Assembly: GCA_032821775.1 (NCBI GenBank)
Contig: JAVLRN010000001.1
Span: 4,836,001-4,900,000 of the forward strand
Direction: 5' to 3'
DNA length: 64,000 nt
Origin: Sanguinoderma infundibulare
Taxonomy: Eukaryota; Basidiomycota; Agaricomycetes; Polyporales; Polyporaceae
Below are positions 44,220 through 57,377 of this stretch, one piece after another (position 1 is the stretch's first letter; every line of letters starts with the position of its first letter). The notes beneath the pieces are model-generated. The model searched no databases and was not told the DNA's origin. It saw nothing but the letters and a program-made list of their open reading frames with translations. The position numbers and the translations under genes are program-made.

Positions 44220-44431
44220 AGTACAGAACTCTGGCAGGAGGCCCAACTATCAGCCTCTGACTGTCTCGTATTTCTATCTCAAATTTCCGCTCCCAAGTCC
44301 TGTGAGTTGATAATAGAGCTCCATAACCAGCCTGTCCGCCAAAGTGTGGTATTACAATTCCGATCTTCAAGCGACCGTCCCTCAGTAGACACGCTGTCCC
44401 AGCCGATCGAACCAAACACACGACTCACCCC

Positions 44432-47400
44432 TCAAGCCCTCACGCCATCTTCAACCTCAGGCTCAACGTCGACCAGCTCCCGCCCCTCCTCGACCATCTC
44501 CCCAGCCTTGCACCCCACCGTTCTCACGACGCCCGCAACCGGCGCCCTCAGCACCGTCTCCGTCTTCATGCTCTCCAGCACCACGACCGCCTGCCCCGCC
44601 TCGACCCGCTCGCCCTCCCGCACCTTAACCTCCACGACCACGCTCGGCATCGGCGCCCGCAGCGCGCCTTTCGCCGCGCCCAGCACGTCGCCCCCGAGCG
44701 AGACGAGCCATTCCGGCGAGGGGAGCACGACCGTCGTCTTCCGCCCCCCAAAGAACACGTGCAAACGCTCCATCGTGTTTGGGGAGCCGGAAGCGGGCAC
44801 GGCCGCAGGCGGGCGCTGCGAAACGACGGTCGTGCGGACCAGCGCGCCGCCCAACGACGCCGCGACGGCCGTCGGCGACGCCAGATGCGCGCTGACGTTC
44901 GTGAACGTGCAATCCGAGGATGCTGTGCGCGTCGTCAGGTCGAACCGGCCGTTGGGCAGCGCGCGGAGATGCACAGACATCGGGGCCGAGTCCGCGTCTT
45001 CGGTCTGGAAGGTGATGGTGCGCTCGTAGGCGTCGCCGTTGAAGCGACGCGACGCGAGCGATGTCCACGGAGAGGCCGTTGCTGGCGCTGGGTGGTCGCG
45101 GAGGACGACGAAGAGCGCGGCTTGTGCGAGCGCCTCGTGTGAGGGTTCCGGAGTAGGCGGGAACAATTCGTCGAAGTGTTTCTGTTCGTTGGTCAGCGAC
45201 CATTGTCCAACAAGGACGCTGGAGCATACATACCGGGATAAAGCCCGTCTCCACCTCAGCGTTGATGAACGCCTCGTTTCCCGCGAGTGTCCGCAAGAAC
45301 TCTACGTTCGTCGACGGCCCGACGACCTTGTACTCCTCCAGAGCCGTCCGCAACTTCCTCAGAGCCTCTGTCCGATCCCGTCCGTGCACGACGAGCTTCG
45401 CGATCATCGGGTCGTAAAACACGCCAATCTGTGCGCCCTCCTCGAACCCCTGCTCGAGCCGCATCGATGGCGCGATCGCCGCGGACGTGTTGTGCACTGG
45501 GGTGAAGCCAGAGCTGCCGGCGGGGACGGGGATGTGGTGCGCCTCGAGCGAGGGCGCGAAGACGTGCGTCGGCTCGGGCGTAGACAGGTAGAGGAGCGTG
45601 CCCGAGTCGGGGAGGAAGTTGTTGCGGGGCTTCTCGGCATATATGCGCGCTTCGAACGCATGGCCCACGAGGGGGATAGACCTTTGGTCGAGCGCGAGGG
45701 GGTTCCCGGCCGCGACTTCGAGCTGCCACTCAACGAGGTCGAGACCTGTGATCATCTCCGTCACGGGATGCTCGACCTGCAGACGCGTATTCCTACAAGG
45801 AGTTTCAGCACTCGCGCATAGCAGCGGACGCGTTGACCTGCATTTCCATAAAGTAGAACTTCTCGGTATCGTTATCAAAGATGAACTCGACCGTGCCGGC
45901 GCCGACGTAATCCACAGCCTTGGCAGCGGCCACCGCCTTCTCGCTCAGGTCCGCTCTCAGCTCAGGTGACAAACCAGGTGCCGGTGCCTGCGAACATCCT
46001 CATGAGTCCCAAAGCACCGCGCTCGCAGCAGAACGGGAGCACTAACTTCTTCGATAATCTTTTGATTTCGCCTTTGCACCGAACAATCTCGTTCCCAGAG
46101 ACTCACGCACCCGCCAAGCTTGTCCGCAAACACCTGCACTTCCACGTGCCGCGGGCGCTGGATGTACTTCTCGACGAGCACGTCGGCGTCGCCGAAGGAC
46201 TTGGTGGCCTCACGCTGAGCGGACTCGAGCGCGTCACGGAACTCGGCCTCAGCGTTCACGATCCTCATGCCCTTCCCGCCACCACCGTGGACGGCCTTGA
46301 TGAGGACGGGGTATCCTAAGGTCGCAAAATAAGCTTTCGCACGCACCGTTCAAACTGAGGATTATTACCTATGCGGGAGGCCTCCTTCTGAAGAAACTCG
46401 GGATCTTGGTTTGTCCCGTGGTACCCAGGTACGACAGGGACACCAGCAGCTACGAACGACTGGTGAATATCATTCTTCATGTCCCAGACGTTATGGATAC
46501 CGACCTGACATGATGTTCTTAGACTCGCTAAAACACATTATCAGTCGGGTTAGCAGGACGCCACCAGATGGCGTACCTTTTTGAACCCATGCTCACGATG
46601 GCGCTTGGGGGCGGACCGATGAAGGTGATGCCCTCTTGGGCAAGGCGGTCGGCGAATTGTGCGTTCTCGCTGAGGAAGCCATAGCCTGGATGAACAGCCT
46701 GCCCGACAGCAAACCGGCAGTCAGAAACCAAGGAATAAACAGCAGCGATGATCACTGAATGTCAGAGGTTCGTGGTCCGAGGACGGCTGTCACGTCAAGT
46801 AGCCGTAACGGTCGGTGAAAAAGGACTAGTCAGGATGGACATGTTCTCGATGTAGTCGAGGAGGAACGGCCAGTCGTCCGCGCCATACTCGACGTCCCGA
46901 CGCCATGTAATATGAGATTGTAGATGTACGTGCACACGCAACGTAGACGGGCCCCTGGCTCAGGACGTTGAACATGCGAGCGGATGTCACTCACCTGAGC
47001 TCCGCTCCGGTGGCAGACCTCAATGATCTTGTCTATACGGAGCTATGGGAAGGGACGTCAGAGGCTTGCGACTATGGACGGGAAGGCAGACTCACATAGC
47101 TCTCTGCAGATGGGGCGGGTCCGATACAATACGCCTCATCGGCCTGGAGGACATAAGAAACCATCAGTGACGCATACAATGACGACAGAGACAGTACGAC
47201 GCACGAGCCGAACGTGTAACGCGTCTGTGTCCACCTCGCTGTAGACAGCGACGGTCTTGACCCCCAATTTCCTTGCGGTACGGATGACGCGACAGGCAAT
47301 CTCTCCTCTGGGCGGCGCTCCGGCTGAGAGGATGCTCACAAGCTGAAGAGGGCGAGAACGAGTCTCACCTGTTCGCTATGAGGATCTTGTCGAAGAGCGG

Positions 47401-47702
47401 TTTGCGCTCTGACGGCTGCACAGACGAGAACGAGCTATCTTGGCATGCGCCCATAAACACCACACCTCAAGCCTAGATACGCGTTGGGACTCACCTGCAG
47501 CGGTAGCAAACGCTCTCGAACTCGAGCTCCGGAATACAGTCGGACGGGCGACATGATCAGGGACGGTTACTCGGAAAGCCGACAGACTCGATCCTGGACG
47601 CGTCGCAAGCGAGGCAGTCGGGGGAACGCGTGTTGTCTTGACGACATTGCTGACCCGGGGGAATGAACGGACGGCGATGGAACGGTGGGTGTTTGGGAGC
47701 AT
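44432..47702 (-). CDS. MCCA: 3-methylcrotonyl-CoA carboxylase alpha (biotin) subunit
   Basis: Mitochondrial biotin enzyme of leucine breakdown: its biotin carboxylase domain carboxylates biotin for the beta subunit. Twelve exons from 47495-47702 to 44432-45181 give 799 aa. Visible: Ser/Arg-rich presequence ([20 protein letters not shown]); [37 protein letters not shown]; glycine-rich ATP loop [64 protein letters not shown]-terminal biotinyl domain with lysine in VVLESMKTE. The alpha rather than the acetyl-CoA or pyruvate type is judged from length and one-domain layout. Oddity: at the junction 45792/45838 the conserved NTRLQVEHP text is one base out of register with normal splice sites. Start at 47700-47702 preferred for its presequence. 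Confidence 0.88.
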
Positions 47703-48709
47703 ACCCGACAGAACGGAAGACGATAGCAGATGACGGTCGTGAATATCACTGACTATAAGCGATCGATGTTCAAGAGCGAGAGGGTCAAGCCGTCGACGTC
47801 GTGTCCGACCTCTTGCAACTTGTGGGCTTTGACTTGAATTAAATAGCCCTCCGTATAGCATCCCGTGATCCATGTTCCGGATTGGGCGCTTACATGCAAG
47901 GCTTGGCTCAAGTTGAATGGAAATGTCCCGTTTGAGAGGATTTCATCGCGCATGGTAGCACCACAATCAAGTACGCAAGCTTTCGAATTTTAACATGACA
48001 TTATCGGATAGAAACAACCGCCAGGAAACCAGTGAATGACTCGTAACAAAAAGGGACATGGAACCCCATCCGTCGAACGGTGGCCTCGGCAGACGAATAG
48101 CCCACTACGCTACCGGCCCACTGGACAAAGCGTCCTTCAACGTAACGTAGTTGCATAGCGAATAGAACGCAATCCGATGATATCGGAAACATATGACGAG
48201 TCCCATGAACGTGGCCTCGTTGCGGTTGGAGAGAGATAGAAGACAGATCGCGGATGTCCGGTCTTGGCTAGCCTGAGAAGATGCTGGTTGGGTGTGTGTG
48301 CGATGGTGTGTGATGTTGGATAATGGCAGGCACCAGGCACGTTCGTCTATGACAGCACGGTGCCGCGAACGATACGTACAGCGCGATAGGTCATCGAGAG
48401 AGGGTCCACGAAGGACTGGGAGAGCATGGACGGGCGAGTTTCTTGGATTGAAGGCGAGCTAGGGACGCGGCCAAGCGAGGGCCGGCAAATTAATAGGACC
48501 ATAAGCGGGCAGTACTCATCGTGTGTGCCTGGCGGGATTGCCGGCGCGGGGCAGAAGCTGGGGCGCGAGCGGCAGTGGGCAGTACGCTTTCTCTCTCCGA
48601 GCCGTCACTCGTCCACTCCTTGCCCTTTCTTTGCTTCCTCTGTGTTCTCCTGGCTCCTCTTTCCGCTCCCTGGCCGGCACAAGTTCTCTCTTGAGCCCCC
48701 GTTTCCGCC
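47703..48709. other. divergent promoter region, no gene seen
   Basis: Lies between MCC alpha (minus) and the UBP9/13-type gene (plus). Minus frames at 47753-47953 and 48001-48192 have a coding-like look (RYVEGRFVQWAGSVVGYSSA) but no start, splice or family support. Confidence 0.45.
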
Positions 48710-51700
48710 ATGAAACGATGGATCTCGTTCGGAGCAAGCCAATCGTCCGCTACCCCCGCACCCGTCGTTGTCCAGCAGCCACCGATCATCTCTGCCGCAG
48801 ATGCGAAGCTTTTTGGTTTCGAGAACGTGAGTCCTCTTCTCTCCTTCCCCCATCCTGTTGTTGACATGCTCTAGTTCGGCAACACCTGGTGAGTAATCAT
48901 CCCCCTTCGATTCCGTCGCAACCGTACTCCACCATTCTTTCCGGCGAACCTGGTCGATCATCTTCACCACTTCACCAATCCTCTCCCCATCGCCCCATCT
49001 TCTTACCTGACTCCGTCTCTCGCCTCAATCTGAATCCCAACGATAACGGTGGTCATCGAGCACGTTACGGAAACGCACAGGTCCGCAGTACAGATTCGGT
49101 GCGAGCGTATGCTTTTTCGACTGCGATTTTCCCTTCCAGCCCAAGTTCGCTCGTGCTCTTGAAATCCTCTACGAGGCCGGTCGGTGGCGGACGCTTCCAC
49201 AAAGTCACCGTGCCGCTCGCAGGCAGTCGTACCATCCTGCGAATGCGATCCCTCGTCTTTGGTGCGGCTTTCACCCCATCCATTGCTTCTCTAACGACGC
49301 GTTGCACCTCATGGCGAATACACGCCTCCACGTCAACTTCTACTCTCCCGCTTCGCCACCGGCTTCATAACGGTGTATGCCAAACGGCGGATCTGGACTG
49401 TCTCGCGCTTGGGCGTGTGTCACTTCCCTTTCTCTCCGTTTCCGCCACTGGTTGTACCATATCCCTCATCGTCGCCGTGCCATTCATCATCGTCAGTTGT
49501 CCACGACGTTCGACAGCGTGAACCGCTTCCAACTGCGGAGCGCTCGATCATCAACTCTGACATCCAGCCTCTCGACTTCAACCGCTAACGCCATTTGGGG
49601 CTCTCAGTCAGAGTGGGCACTTCTGGGCAATTACGAGACGAATCTAGTCTCCCGTCGTCGAGGACAGAATCATCGGATGTACTCGGCAAAGGGCGCTTAT
49701 GTCGATTGAGGGCAACTCCGGGGAACGGAATATTTACCACCTAGACGACTGCGACTATGGCTACGGCCATAGTCGTAGCTGGCTATGATGGCCGTTAGGA
49801 TTCATCAAGAAAACTGAGAAGAGTGGGTAAAAGAGCCGCTGAGCTGCATGACGCCGGACCTGGCTAACGAAGACGGATTATCGGGTGCAACTTCGGAGGA
49901 GTTTTAGATTTCAGAATTGCTGCACATTATTGTGCGAGGATGACCTCGAGTGCCCCTTTGTTTTGGATTGTTCGTCGTGACGGTGCTATCCGAGACTTAC
50001 CTCCATCAGTGTTCGGTGCAGGACGACTGACTGCATGCTAATACTCCCCTCTCTGCAGCTATGTCAACTCCGTTCTCCAGGCCCTCTATTTTTGTGGGCC
50101 CTTTCGCGAACTTCTCCTTCAATATCCCGACCCTTCCGTCCCCGACGTTCCGCCGCTCCCTCCCGTTCAGCCCGTATCGGTCCCCCATCATCCTCAACCA
50201 CCCGCCACGACCTCTCGCAAGAGACCCGTACGTTCCGCATCCGTGTCCGAATCCCCTCCAGTCAATCCCCATGGACCGCCCGCCATTCCCATACCGCCAC
50301 AGCCCCCAACACTACTCTCCGCCCTCCGCTCGCTGTTTCTGCACATCAGCAAGAACCCGGCGGACAAGGGCACGGTAGCGCCCCGCGCGTTTATCGACAA
50401 GCTAAAGGAGGTCAACGAACTTTTCCGCGGGTCGGCGCATCAGGACGCGCACGAGTTCCTCAACTTCCTGCTGAATAGCATCATGGAGGATATGGAAGCC
50501 GATGGACGGAAGCTCGGGTCGCACGCAAACGGCGTAGAGAAGTCAGGCGAAGACCGTGAGTGATTCCTTCTCCTTCCCATCTGGTTTTTGGACGACTTAT
50601 CGCTGGTCCGCTTTGAAGTGAGCACATCGATAGCGACCCTGTCGACGCAGCCCGCCGCGTCCACGTCGACGACGCAGGCCCCGGCGTACCATTCGACCAT
50701 CGTGCACCGGCTGTTCGAGGGAGTGCTGACCAGCGAGACGCGCTGTTTGACGTGCGAGACCGTGTCCTCGCGCGATGAGTCGTTTATAGATCTGTCGATC
50801 GACATCGAGCAGAACTCGTCCGTGACAGCGTGCTTGAGGCAGTTCAGCGCGAGCGAGATGCTGTGTCAGAAGAACAAGTTCTTCTGCGATTCCTGCTGCG
50901 ACCTTCAGGAAGCGGAGAAGAGGTGCGTGGTTCTCGACGCGCGTGTAGCTTGCCTGTTCAATAAGAACCTTAGGATGAAGATCAAGAAGCTTCCGAACAT
51001 ACTCGCCCTTCACCTAAAGCGGTTCAAGATACAAGAGGACGTCGGCAAGTACATCAAGCTCGCATATCGTGTGGCGTTTCCGCTCGAGCTCCGGCTGTTC
51101 AACACCGTGGACGATGCGGAGGATCCCGACAGACTATACGAGCTTTTTGCGATCGTCGTGCACATCGGAAAGTACGTAGACTCCGCTGTCGGGATCATAT
51201 GCTTCCGTTCCTCACGTTCATCCGGTATAGCGGCCCACACCACGGACACTACGTGACAATCATCAAGACGAGGGGAACGTGGACACTATTCGACGACGAC
51301 GCCGTCTCGACCATCAAGGAGTCGGAGATACCCAAGTACTTCGGCGACTGTAACAGCGGCGCAGCCTACGTGCTGTATTATCAGGCTGTCGACCTCGACC
51401 TCTCCGCTCTCGGTCTCAAGGTGCCCACTCGGCCTCCAGATCCAGCGGCAACAATAGGCAAGCCCGTTGGCGTTGCGACCTCCGCGGAGCCGAGCGAACT
51501 TCATCATGCTCCGAGCTTCCCGTCCCTCCAGAAACCGCCGGGACTGCACCCGTCGGTTGACGACCTCAACCTGTCGGACAAGAGCGACTCGCCTCTGCCG
51601 ACGCCAGGGACGTCCAACCAGAACATCGTCAACTCGCTGCCCGTCCTCGCCCCGACGCCGTCATACCCTCATCTCCACGCTCTGGACGGACCGTCCTCAA

Positions 51701-53151
51701 CTCCCAGTCCAACATCTCCTACCCACAAGGAGAAGGACAGTTCAAACAGTTTTGGCAGAGCATTGCGCACCCTGCGTCAAGCGCCTTCGCTCCGGCTGAA
51801 GACCCACACGTCGAACGGCCACGGCCACAAGGACGACCAGCACACGCGCAGTGGCGGCAGTGCCGGCAGCGACTTCCCCGCAGCCTTGCTCGGCTCGCCC
51901 CGAATTCGGCGACCACAGACAACGGGATCGACGACGACGGAGAACAGCACGCACGAAACGATACCGTCTGTGCCGTCTTCGCCGATCCCTTCCCGGGGGT
52001 ATGCGTTCCCCAACGTCAACGGCATCGCGAGTCCGAGCAGAGAGAGAGACAAGGAGCGCGGGATGGGTACGCCCGAGAAGAAATCGAACACGTGGTTCCG
52101 CCGGAAGAGCACCCGCCAGTCGGAGGCCGCACCTCCCCCACCCGCGTCCACCTCGACGTCCACTTCCTCGCCGGGGCCAGGGCCGGGGCCGGTGCCACGG
52201 CTCGGTCGGCGAGGTTCAGAAGCGGCGATTTCGATCTCGGACACGTCGTCGCCCGTCCTGCCGTCCTCGCCAGTCCTGCCGTTCGCACCTGAGCCGCCAT
52301 TATCATCCCCATCGGCACACAAGAAGTCGGCCCCAGAGCTTTCTTCCAAGGTCAAGCGCGAGAAGCGCAACGGCGCCAGTCACGCCAACCCGTCTTCATC
52401 CTCGTTACCGTCATCCAGACTTCCGCCGCGGCCGTCGACGGCGGGTGCAGAGACGTCCTCGTCCTCGAGAGGAATGGGCATCAACGGGCGTGAGCGGCCG
52501 ATGTCGGGTGGCGTGCCCCCGCCCCTGCCGCCCCTGCCTGGATCGCCCATAACGCCAGTCAAAGGCAACGGTAACGGCGTAAATGCTAGCGCGGACTCTC
52601 ACACCGCCTTCTTCCCGCCCGTACGGCCCAAAGGCAAGGAGAGGGAGGACGGGTCCCCATCCCGACGAGCCCCTCCTCCTCCGCTCACCCCGGGCGCGCC
52701 GGACGACGTGCACGGGAAGGAGACGGAACGGGGGTGGGACTCGGAGCGAGAACGCGAGCGGGAATCCGTCGCTCACCCGCACCCTCCTCCAGCGCGGGTC
52801 TCGCGTTCGGACTCGCAGTATTCGTCCGCGACCGGCCACCATTCTCTCTCGCACCCGCACCCGCACTCGCACTCGCACTCGCACCGGACGGCGCCGCCGC
52901 GACAGGCACACGCGGAGAGCACGCCGCCGCTGAGCTTCGGGTTCGGTTCTGTTTCTGGATTCGGGGGGACGGGCGGCGGGGGCGTGGGCGACACGCCCGT
53001 CGTCGTCAGCTCCGGGACGGGGACGGGCGCGGGGACGGGCGCGGGGAACAACTGGAAGCGGGCGACGCGGAAGCTGAGCTTCACGGCGCCGATGCTGGGG
53101 TTTGGGAGGAAGGAGCGGAAGGAGGCGCCGCCGTCTGCGTACGCGCGGTGA
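48710..53151 (+). CDS. ubiquitin C-terminal hydrolase, UBP9/UBP13 (USP12/46) type
   Basis: Deubiquitinase; relatives work with WD-repeat activators. Exons 48710-48826, 48875-48888, 50059-50555, 50619-50922, 50974-51171 and 51231-53151 give 1016 aa. Catalytic Cys box [34 protein letters not shown]; zinc finger pairs TRCLTCET and [19 protein letters not shown]; His box [28 protein letters not shown]. All catalytic parts are present. The C-terminal 600 residues are disordered, rich in S, P, R and H, with a His-alternating run ([13 protein letters not shown]) near residue 940. The 14-nt second exon and a 1170-nt intron split the codon of the catalytic cysteine (TG|C). Which of UBP9 or UBP13 cannot be told, so no symbol is given. 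Confidence 0.9.
48889..50058 (+). other. oversized intron of the UBP9/13-type gene
   Basis: The 1170-nt intron is about twenty times the usual size here. It contains a stop-free frame of 210 codons (48889-49521, plus) with no domain and a 10-bp-stem hairpin at 49752-49775 (CGACTATGGC-TACG-GCCATAGTCG). No target duplication or terminal repeats were found, so an inserted element is likely but not shown. Confidence 0.55.
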
Positions 53152-54640
53152 CGGTCGGTTTCGGCTTCGTCCGGCGTTTGTGCGCCGTGTTTCTGGATGT
53201 GGGAGGAGGAGGCCTAGGGGGGGTGGTGGGGGCTGGGGGATTGGAAAAGTATGTACGTCGCTCGTGTTGTTATACGTGTTGTGTTGCTCGTCCGCCGAGT
53301 CGTCCTGTCTTGTGTTGTCCGTCGCATTCTTGTACGGTACTACTGCTGCTGCTGCATAGCTGTTGTTGTCGAGAGGGTCGGGATGCGGGGGTTAGACATC
53401 TACAGTACGTCCTTTGAATTCCTGTCGTGTTTGTTTGACATGTTTTTATCACCTTCGCCCTTCGATCGTACGTCGCAACCATATCTCAAGCGCATATATC
53501 CTATCGTATATCCATACACTCGTCATTTATTCGTCCTCCACCACCACGCCTGCCGTCCCGTCCCATCCTGTCCGTCTCGAAGTGTATTCGATCGCGTCGT
53601 ACATCCACATCTGGTGGGTAGTAGCTATAGTATATAGTAGGCATCGGTCCGGGTACCAGTAACCACTCCATCGCACTTCTATGCTCATTTATTTGTGGGA
53701 GTTGACTCACCTCTGGGGACGTCTTTATGAATGGTGAGTCCTGAGAGCGTCGTTTGCAAGCGATGGTAACCGTATCGATATCCATTAATTACTCGCCCTC
53801 AAAATGTGTACTGTACGATAGATTGAACGTTGGTCGCCTCCGTTGCATTCCAACTAGTGCTTGAGCGCGACCGACCTCCGTGCGTTTTCTCCGCTCAAAG
53901 TACGCGAGCAACGACGCTCACGATCATTTCCGCGATGGTTGGTAGCGATGGGCGGCCGATCTGCTGTTAGGGCGGGTGAACCTGGGTGAACGGGACGATA
54001 CCGTCCGTAAGTCCGTAAGGGTTCCTCGGTGAGGTTACCGCCGCACCTCATGGAAGACCGGAAGACGTTTGGGATTCCATACGATGGACGACGAAAGTCC
54101 CCTGTGTGATGCCGGTATGTAAACGTGCGAGCATAAGGCGGAAGGTGACATAACCGTAAGTCGTCAGTTGACCTTGCATGCATCTGGATCGCCCGAGGGC
54201 ATGATCGGTCAGATATGCATCCTCATCGAAGCCGTGTCGTACACAAATAGATACAAGCTCTTTCCACTGCGCACATCCACACTTTAGCCAACACCAAGCT
54301 CAGAGTGGTGGATTGTGGTCAACGTTGACGGGACGTTTGTAATTCCTGTGGTATTTTTGTAGCAGCGCCGAGTACTTCGGATGCCGAGCACGATGCATGA
54401 CAGAGCTGGGGACAGTCATCAAGAATTGTTGGAACTGGAGTTGGGAACTCGGGTGGAGAGGGAGATGGAGATGGGCGGAGAGGGAGAGTGATGGGCGCCT
54501 GATGCGGCTTGCGGTGTTCTCAGCGTGGATTCCAAGGGCAGCCCTGGGCAGCCTCCGACCCGTCCCCGACGCCTCTGCATTCACCTTCCCTCTCCTCCAC
54601 GACGCCCTCGGGCTCCCCTTCCTCGTCCCCATCGCACATC
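53152..54640. other. no recognisable gene
   Basis: Holds the 3' end of the UBP9/13-type gene, which is T-rich with GTTGTTGT runs, and the promoter side of the SKT5-type gene. No other reading frame is convincing. Confidence 0.55.
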
Positions 54641-56388
54641 ATGTACGCCGAACCACAACCGCAACAATCAGCCGCCTTCGCTCAAGACTTCGACCAGCGC
54701 CGTCCATCACCATCCCAAGAGCCAATACCCAACGGTCGCCCCGGTTCTCAGTACTCCCCATACCCCCAACAGCATCGCCAGTCGCAATATAACCAGTACG
54801 ATGATGCGCCATACGACGCAGATGGAGACGACTTCTACCAGTCCCAGTCCCAGTACGACCAGCCGTACGCAGCAAGGTCCGTTGCCACTCAGTCCATCCG
54901 CTCGCCCTCCCCTCCCCCCGGCCCCCTCCTCGACCACTCCCACCTCCGCCCCGGCAACCAAGCCGCGCTCCTATCCCACGAACGCACCCTCGAGCTCTAC
55001 CGCGCCAACGCGAAGAAAACGCAGGACCCGGACCTCCAGTTTGAGTTCGCCGTCTTCATGATCGACGCCTCCAAGACCATGCCCATCCCCGCTCAGACCC
55101 CGGGCAACGTCATGGACGTCGAGAAGGCCCTCGCAAAGCGCGACGACCTCGTCCACGAGGCCATGGCCCTCCTCAAGCGCCTCGCAGACCGCGGCCACAT
55201 GCCCGCCCAGTACTTCCTCGCCGACTGCTACGCGAACGGCATCGGCACCCCCAAGGCCAAGCAGGACTTCGACCGCGCCTTCCCCCTCTTCGTCCTCGCC
55301 GCAAAGCACGGCCACCCCGACGCGTCCTACCGCGCCGGTACCTGCTGTGAGAACGGCTGGGGGTGCCGACGCGAGTCCGCAAAGGCCATCCAGTTCTACA
55401 AGAAGGCCGCCGCGGCGGGCCATCCCGGTGCGCTCTACCGCCTCGGCATCGCGGAGCTCAACGGCGAGCTGGGGCTCACCCGGAGCCCCAAGGAGGGTGT
55501 CAAGTACCTCAAGCGGTCCGCGGAGCACGCCACCGCCGAGTTCCCCCACGCGCTACACGAGCTCGCACTCCTGCACGAGCGCGGTATCGACAACGTGCTC
55601 TTCGTCGACTACGAGTACGCGGCCGAGCTCCTAGCCCAGGCCGCCGAGCTCGGATATGCGCCCAGCGCGTACCGCCTCGGCGAGTGCTACGAGTACGGCA
55701 AGATGGGCTGCCCGCAGGACCCCGCGTTGTCCATACACTACTACGTACGTGATCGCTAACCCTCGTGTTGCATGCACCATTTTGACACCGCACCGCAGAA
55801 CATCGCCGCCCAGCAGGCCCACCGGGACGCGTGCTTCGCGCTCACCGCGTGGTACCTCGTCGGTTCCCCTGGCGTCCTCCCCCAGTCCGATACCGAGGCG
55901 TACCTCTGGGCACGGAAAGCGGCGGAGGCCGGGCTCGTCAAGGCCATGTACGCCGTCGGCTACTTCCTCGAGGTCGGCATCGGCACAGAGCCGAGCATGC
56001 AAGAGTGCGTCCATCTCTTTTCTTGTTTTCTTGTGTCTCTCCCAGTCCTCCCCCCATTCTCCACCACATTCGCTTCATCTCCGTCATATCGCATGCTGCG
56101 CCGCTGGCTCTCTTCATCCATCCATCGGCTTACATATGTATCCCACTCATTCGTTCCATTCGCCGCTCCCCGCTGACCTCTCCGCATGTCACCCGCAGGG
56201 CAATCCAGTGGTACAAACGCGCTGCGGAGCAGGGCGACAAGCGCGCCGCCCAACGGCTCAAAGGCCCCCAGAACGCCGCGATCGTCGCGCCCGGCGGGCC
56301 AGGCTCCGTCCTGCACCGGAACGAGAGCGACCTGTCGGTCTCGGGCTCAGGGAAGGGCGGGAAGGACAAGGATTGCGTTATCATGTGA
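54641..56388 (+). CDS. SKT5: chitin synthase activator, SKT5/CHS4 type, Sel1 repeats
   Basis: Sel1-repeat scaffold that recruits and activates chitin synthase (class IV, Chs3 in yeast) at the plasma membrane. Exons 54641-55744, 55799-56004 and 56199-56388 give 499 aa. The first 110 residues are disordered and rich in Q, S, P and Y. From about residue 120 there are at least seven Sel1 helix pairs (YFLADCYANGIG, SYRAGTCCENGWG, LYRLGIAELNGE, ALHELALLHERG, AYRLGECYEYGK, CFALTAWYLVG, MYAVGYFLEVGIG). The protein ends CVIM, a CaaX farnesylation box as in yeast Skt5, which supports membrane attachment and the exact stop. The fragment at 4358-4502 derives from this gene or a near copy. Confidence 0.9.
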
Positions 56389-57377
56389 GCGCGGTGTCCG
56401 GAGCCGGAGAGGGTTCGTTTGGCTTAGCAGGATGAGCGAGTGGGCGGCGTTGGATTGCACGGCCCGGGCGGGTGCGCGAGGGAGAAGTGCTTTGAATCGA
56501 TACCACTGCTATACATCCCTGCTCACCGCAGGATGACGAGATGACCATGGACAGACGATCGTAGACGTTCGTTGAAGAGACCAAGAGTGACACTACTAGC
56601 GAGGACGTTCCGACCGCATTACTGTACACAAGCTAATCTACGGCAAAAGGTTATACATACGCATGCACACTTGCTTGGTTGCGCTTGCGCCTCGCGACTT
56701 TCGCGGACCTGCCAAATAACAAACACTCGGAAGCACAGCTTGGGGTCATGTCAGTTTCGAATTTGACGGGCACTTTGAAAGATAGGGCAAAGTCCTTAAT
56801 GATCGGTTCTGTGAAGCTGTGCTTCAGGATCGCTTTCAGGAGATGGTGCTTGCTTACCCTTCGGACGAGCACGCGCACCGAAAGCTTGTTCGAAGGCCAG
56901 CCGACTGATGCAAACGTCGACCGCATGCATGTGCATGATCTCGGATATATGTCAACGAGCAAGCGACGCTACAACACATCCTACGTACATTCCTAATCAC
57001 ATTGTCCAATGCAGCATGTTGTACAACACACCGCAATACACCAGCAAGACACACTGCAACTCCGCACGTGGTCGCTGCTGCTGGAGTTTGCAAGCCGCTC
57101 CCACAACTCGGCGCGTACATAGACCGTCATTCAACTTCAACCCGGGGATGATTGCGGGTTACATCTCGTCGCCCAGGATCGAGGCTCCTGTTGCGCTGTG
57201 GGCGGGCGGGAAGGCATTGGCCCGAGCTATAGCCCAGGAAAGGATGCCGGTATAAGGCATAAGGTATAACGGGCTCGTCGAACCCATCCAGAGACCTACG
57301 ATGCGACAGAGGCTTCACGTTCCCCGCCGCGCTTCAAAGTCCACACACGCTGATCAGGACCGTTCGCAAACCAGAAT
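56389..57377. other. no recognisable gene
   Basis: Convergent intergenic region between SKT5 and the minus-strand C2-membrane gene. Short frames only. Confidence 0.55.

Noticed and set aside
44625..45878. A separate 417-codon gene on the minus strand
   Set aside because: It is a continuous reading across the MCC alpha exons and one intron; past that intron it runs in another frame.
49752..49775. Hairpin as a transcription terminator
   Set aside because: It lies inside an intron of a eukaryotic gene, where this kind of terminator does not apply.
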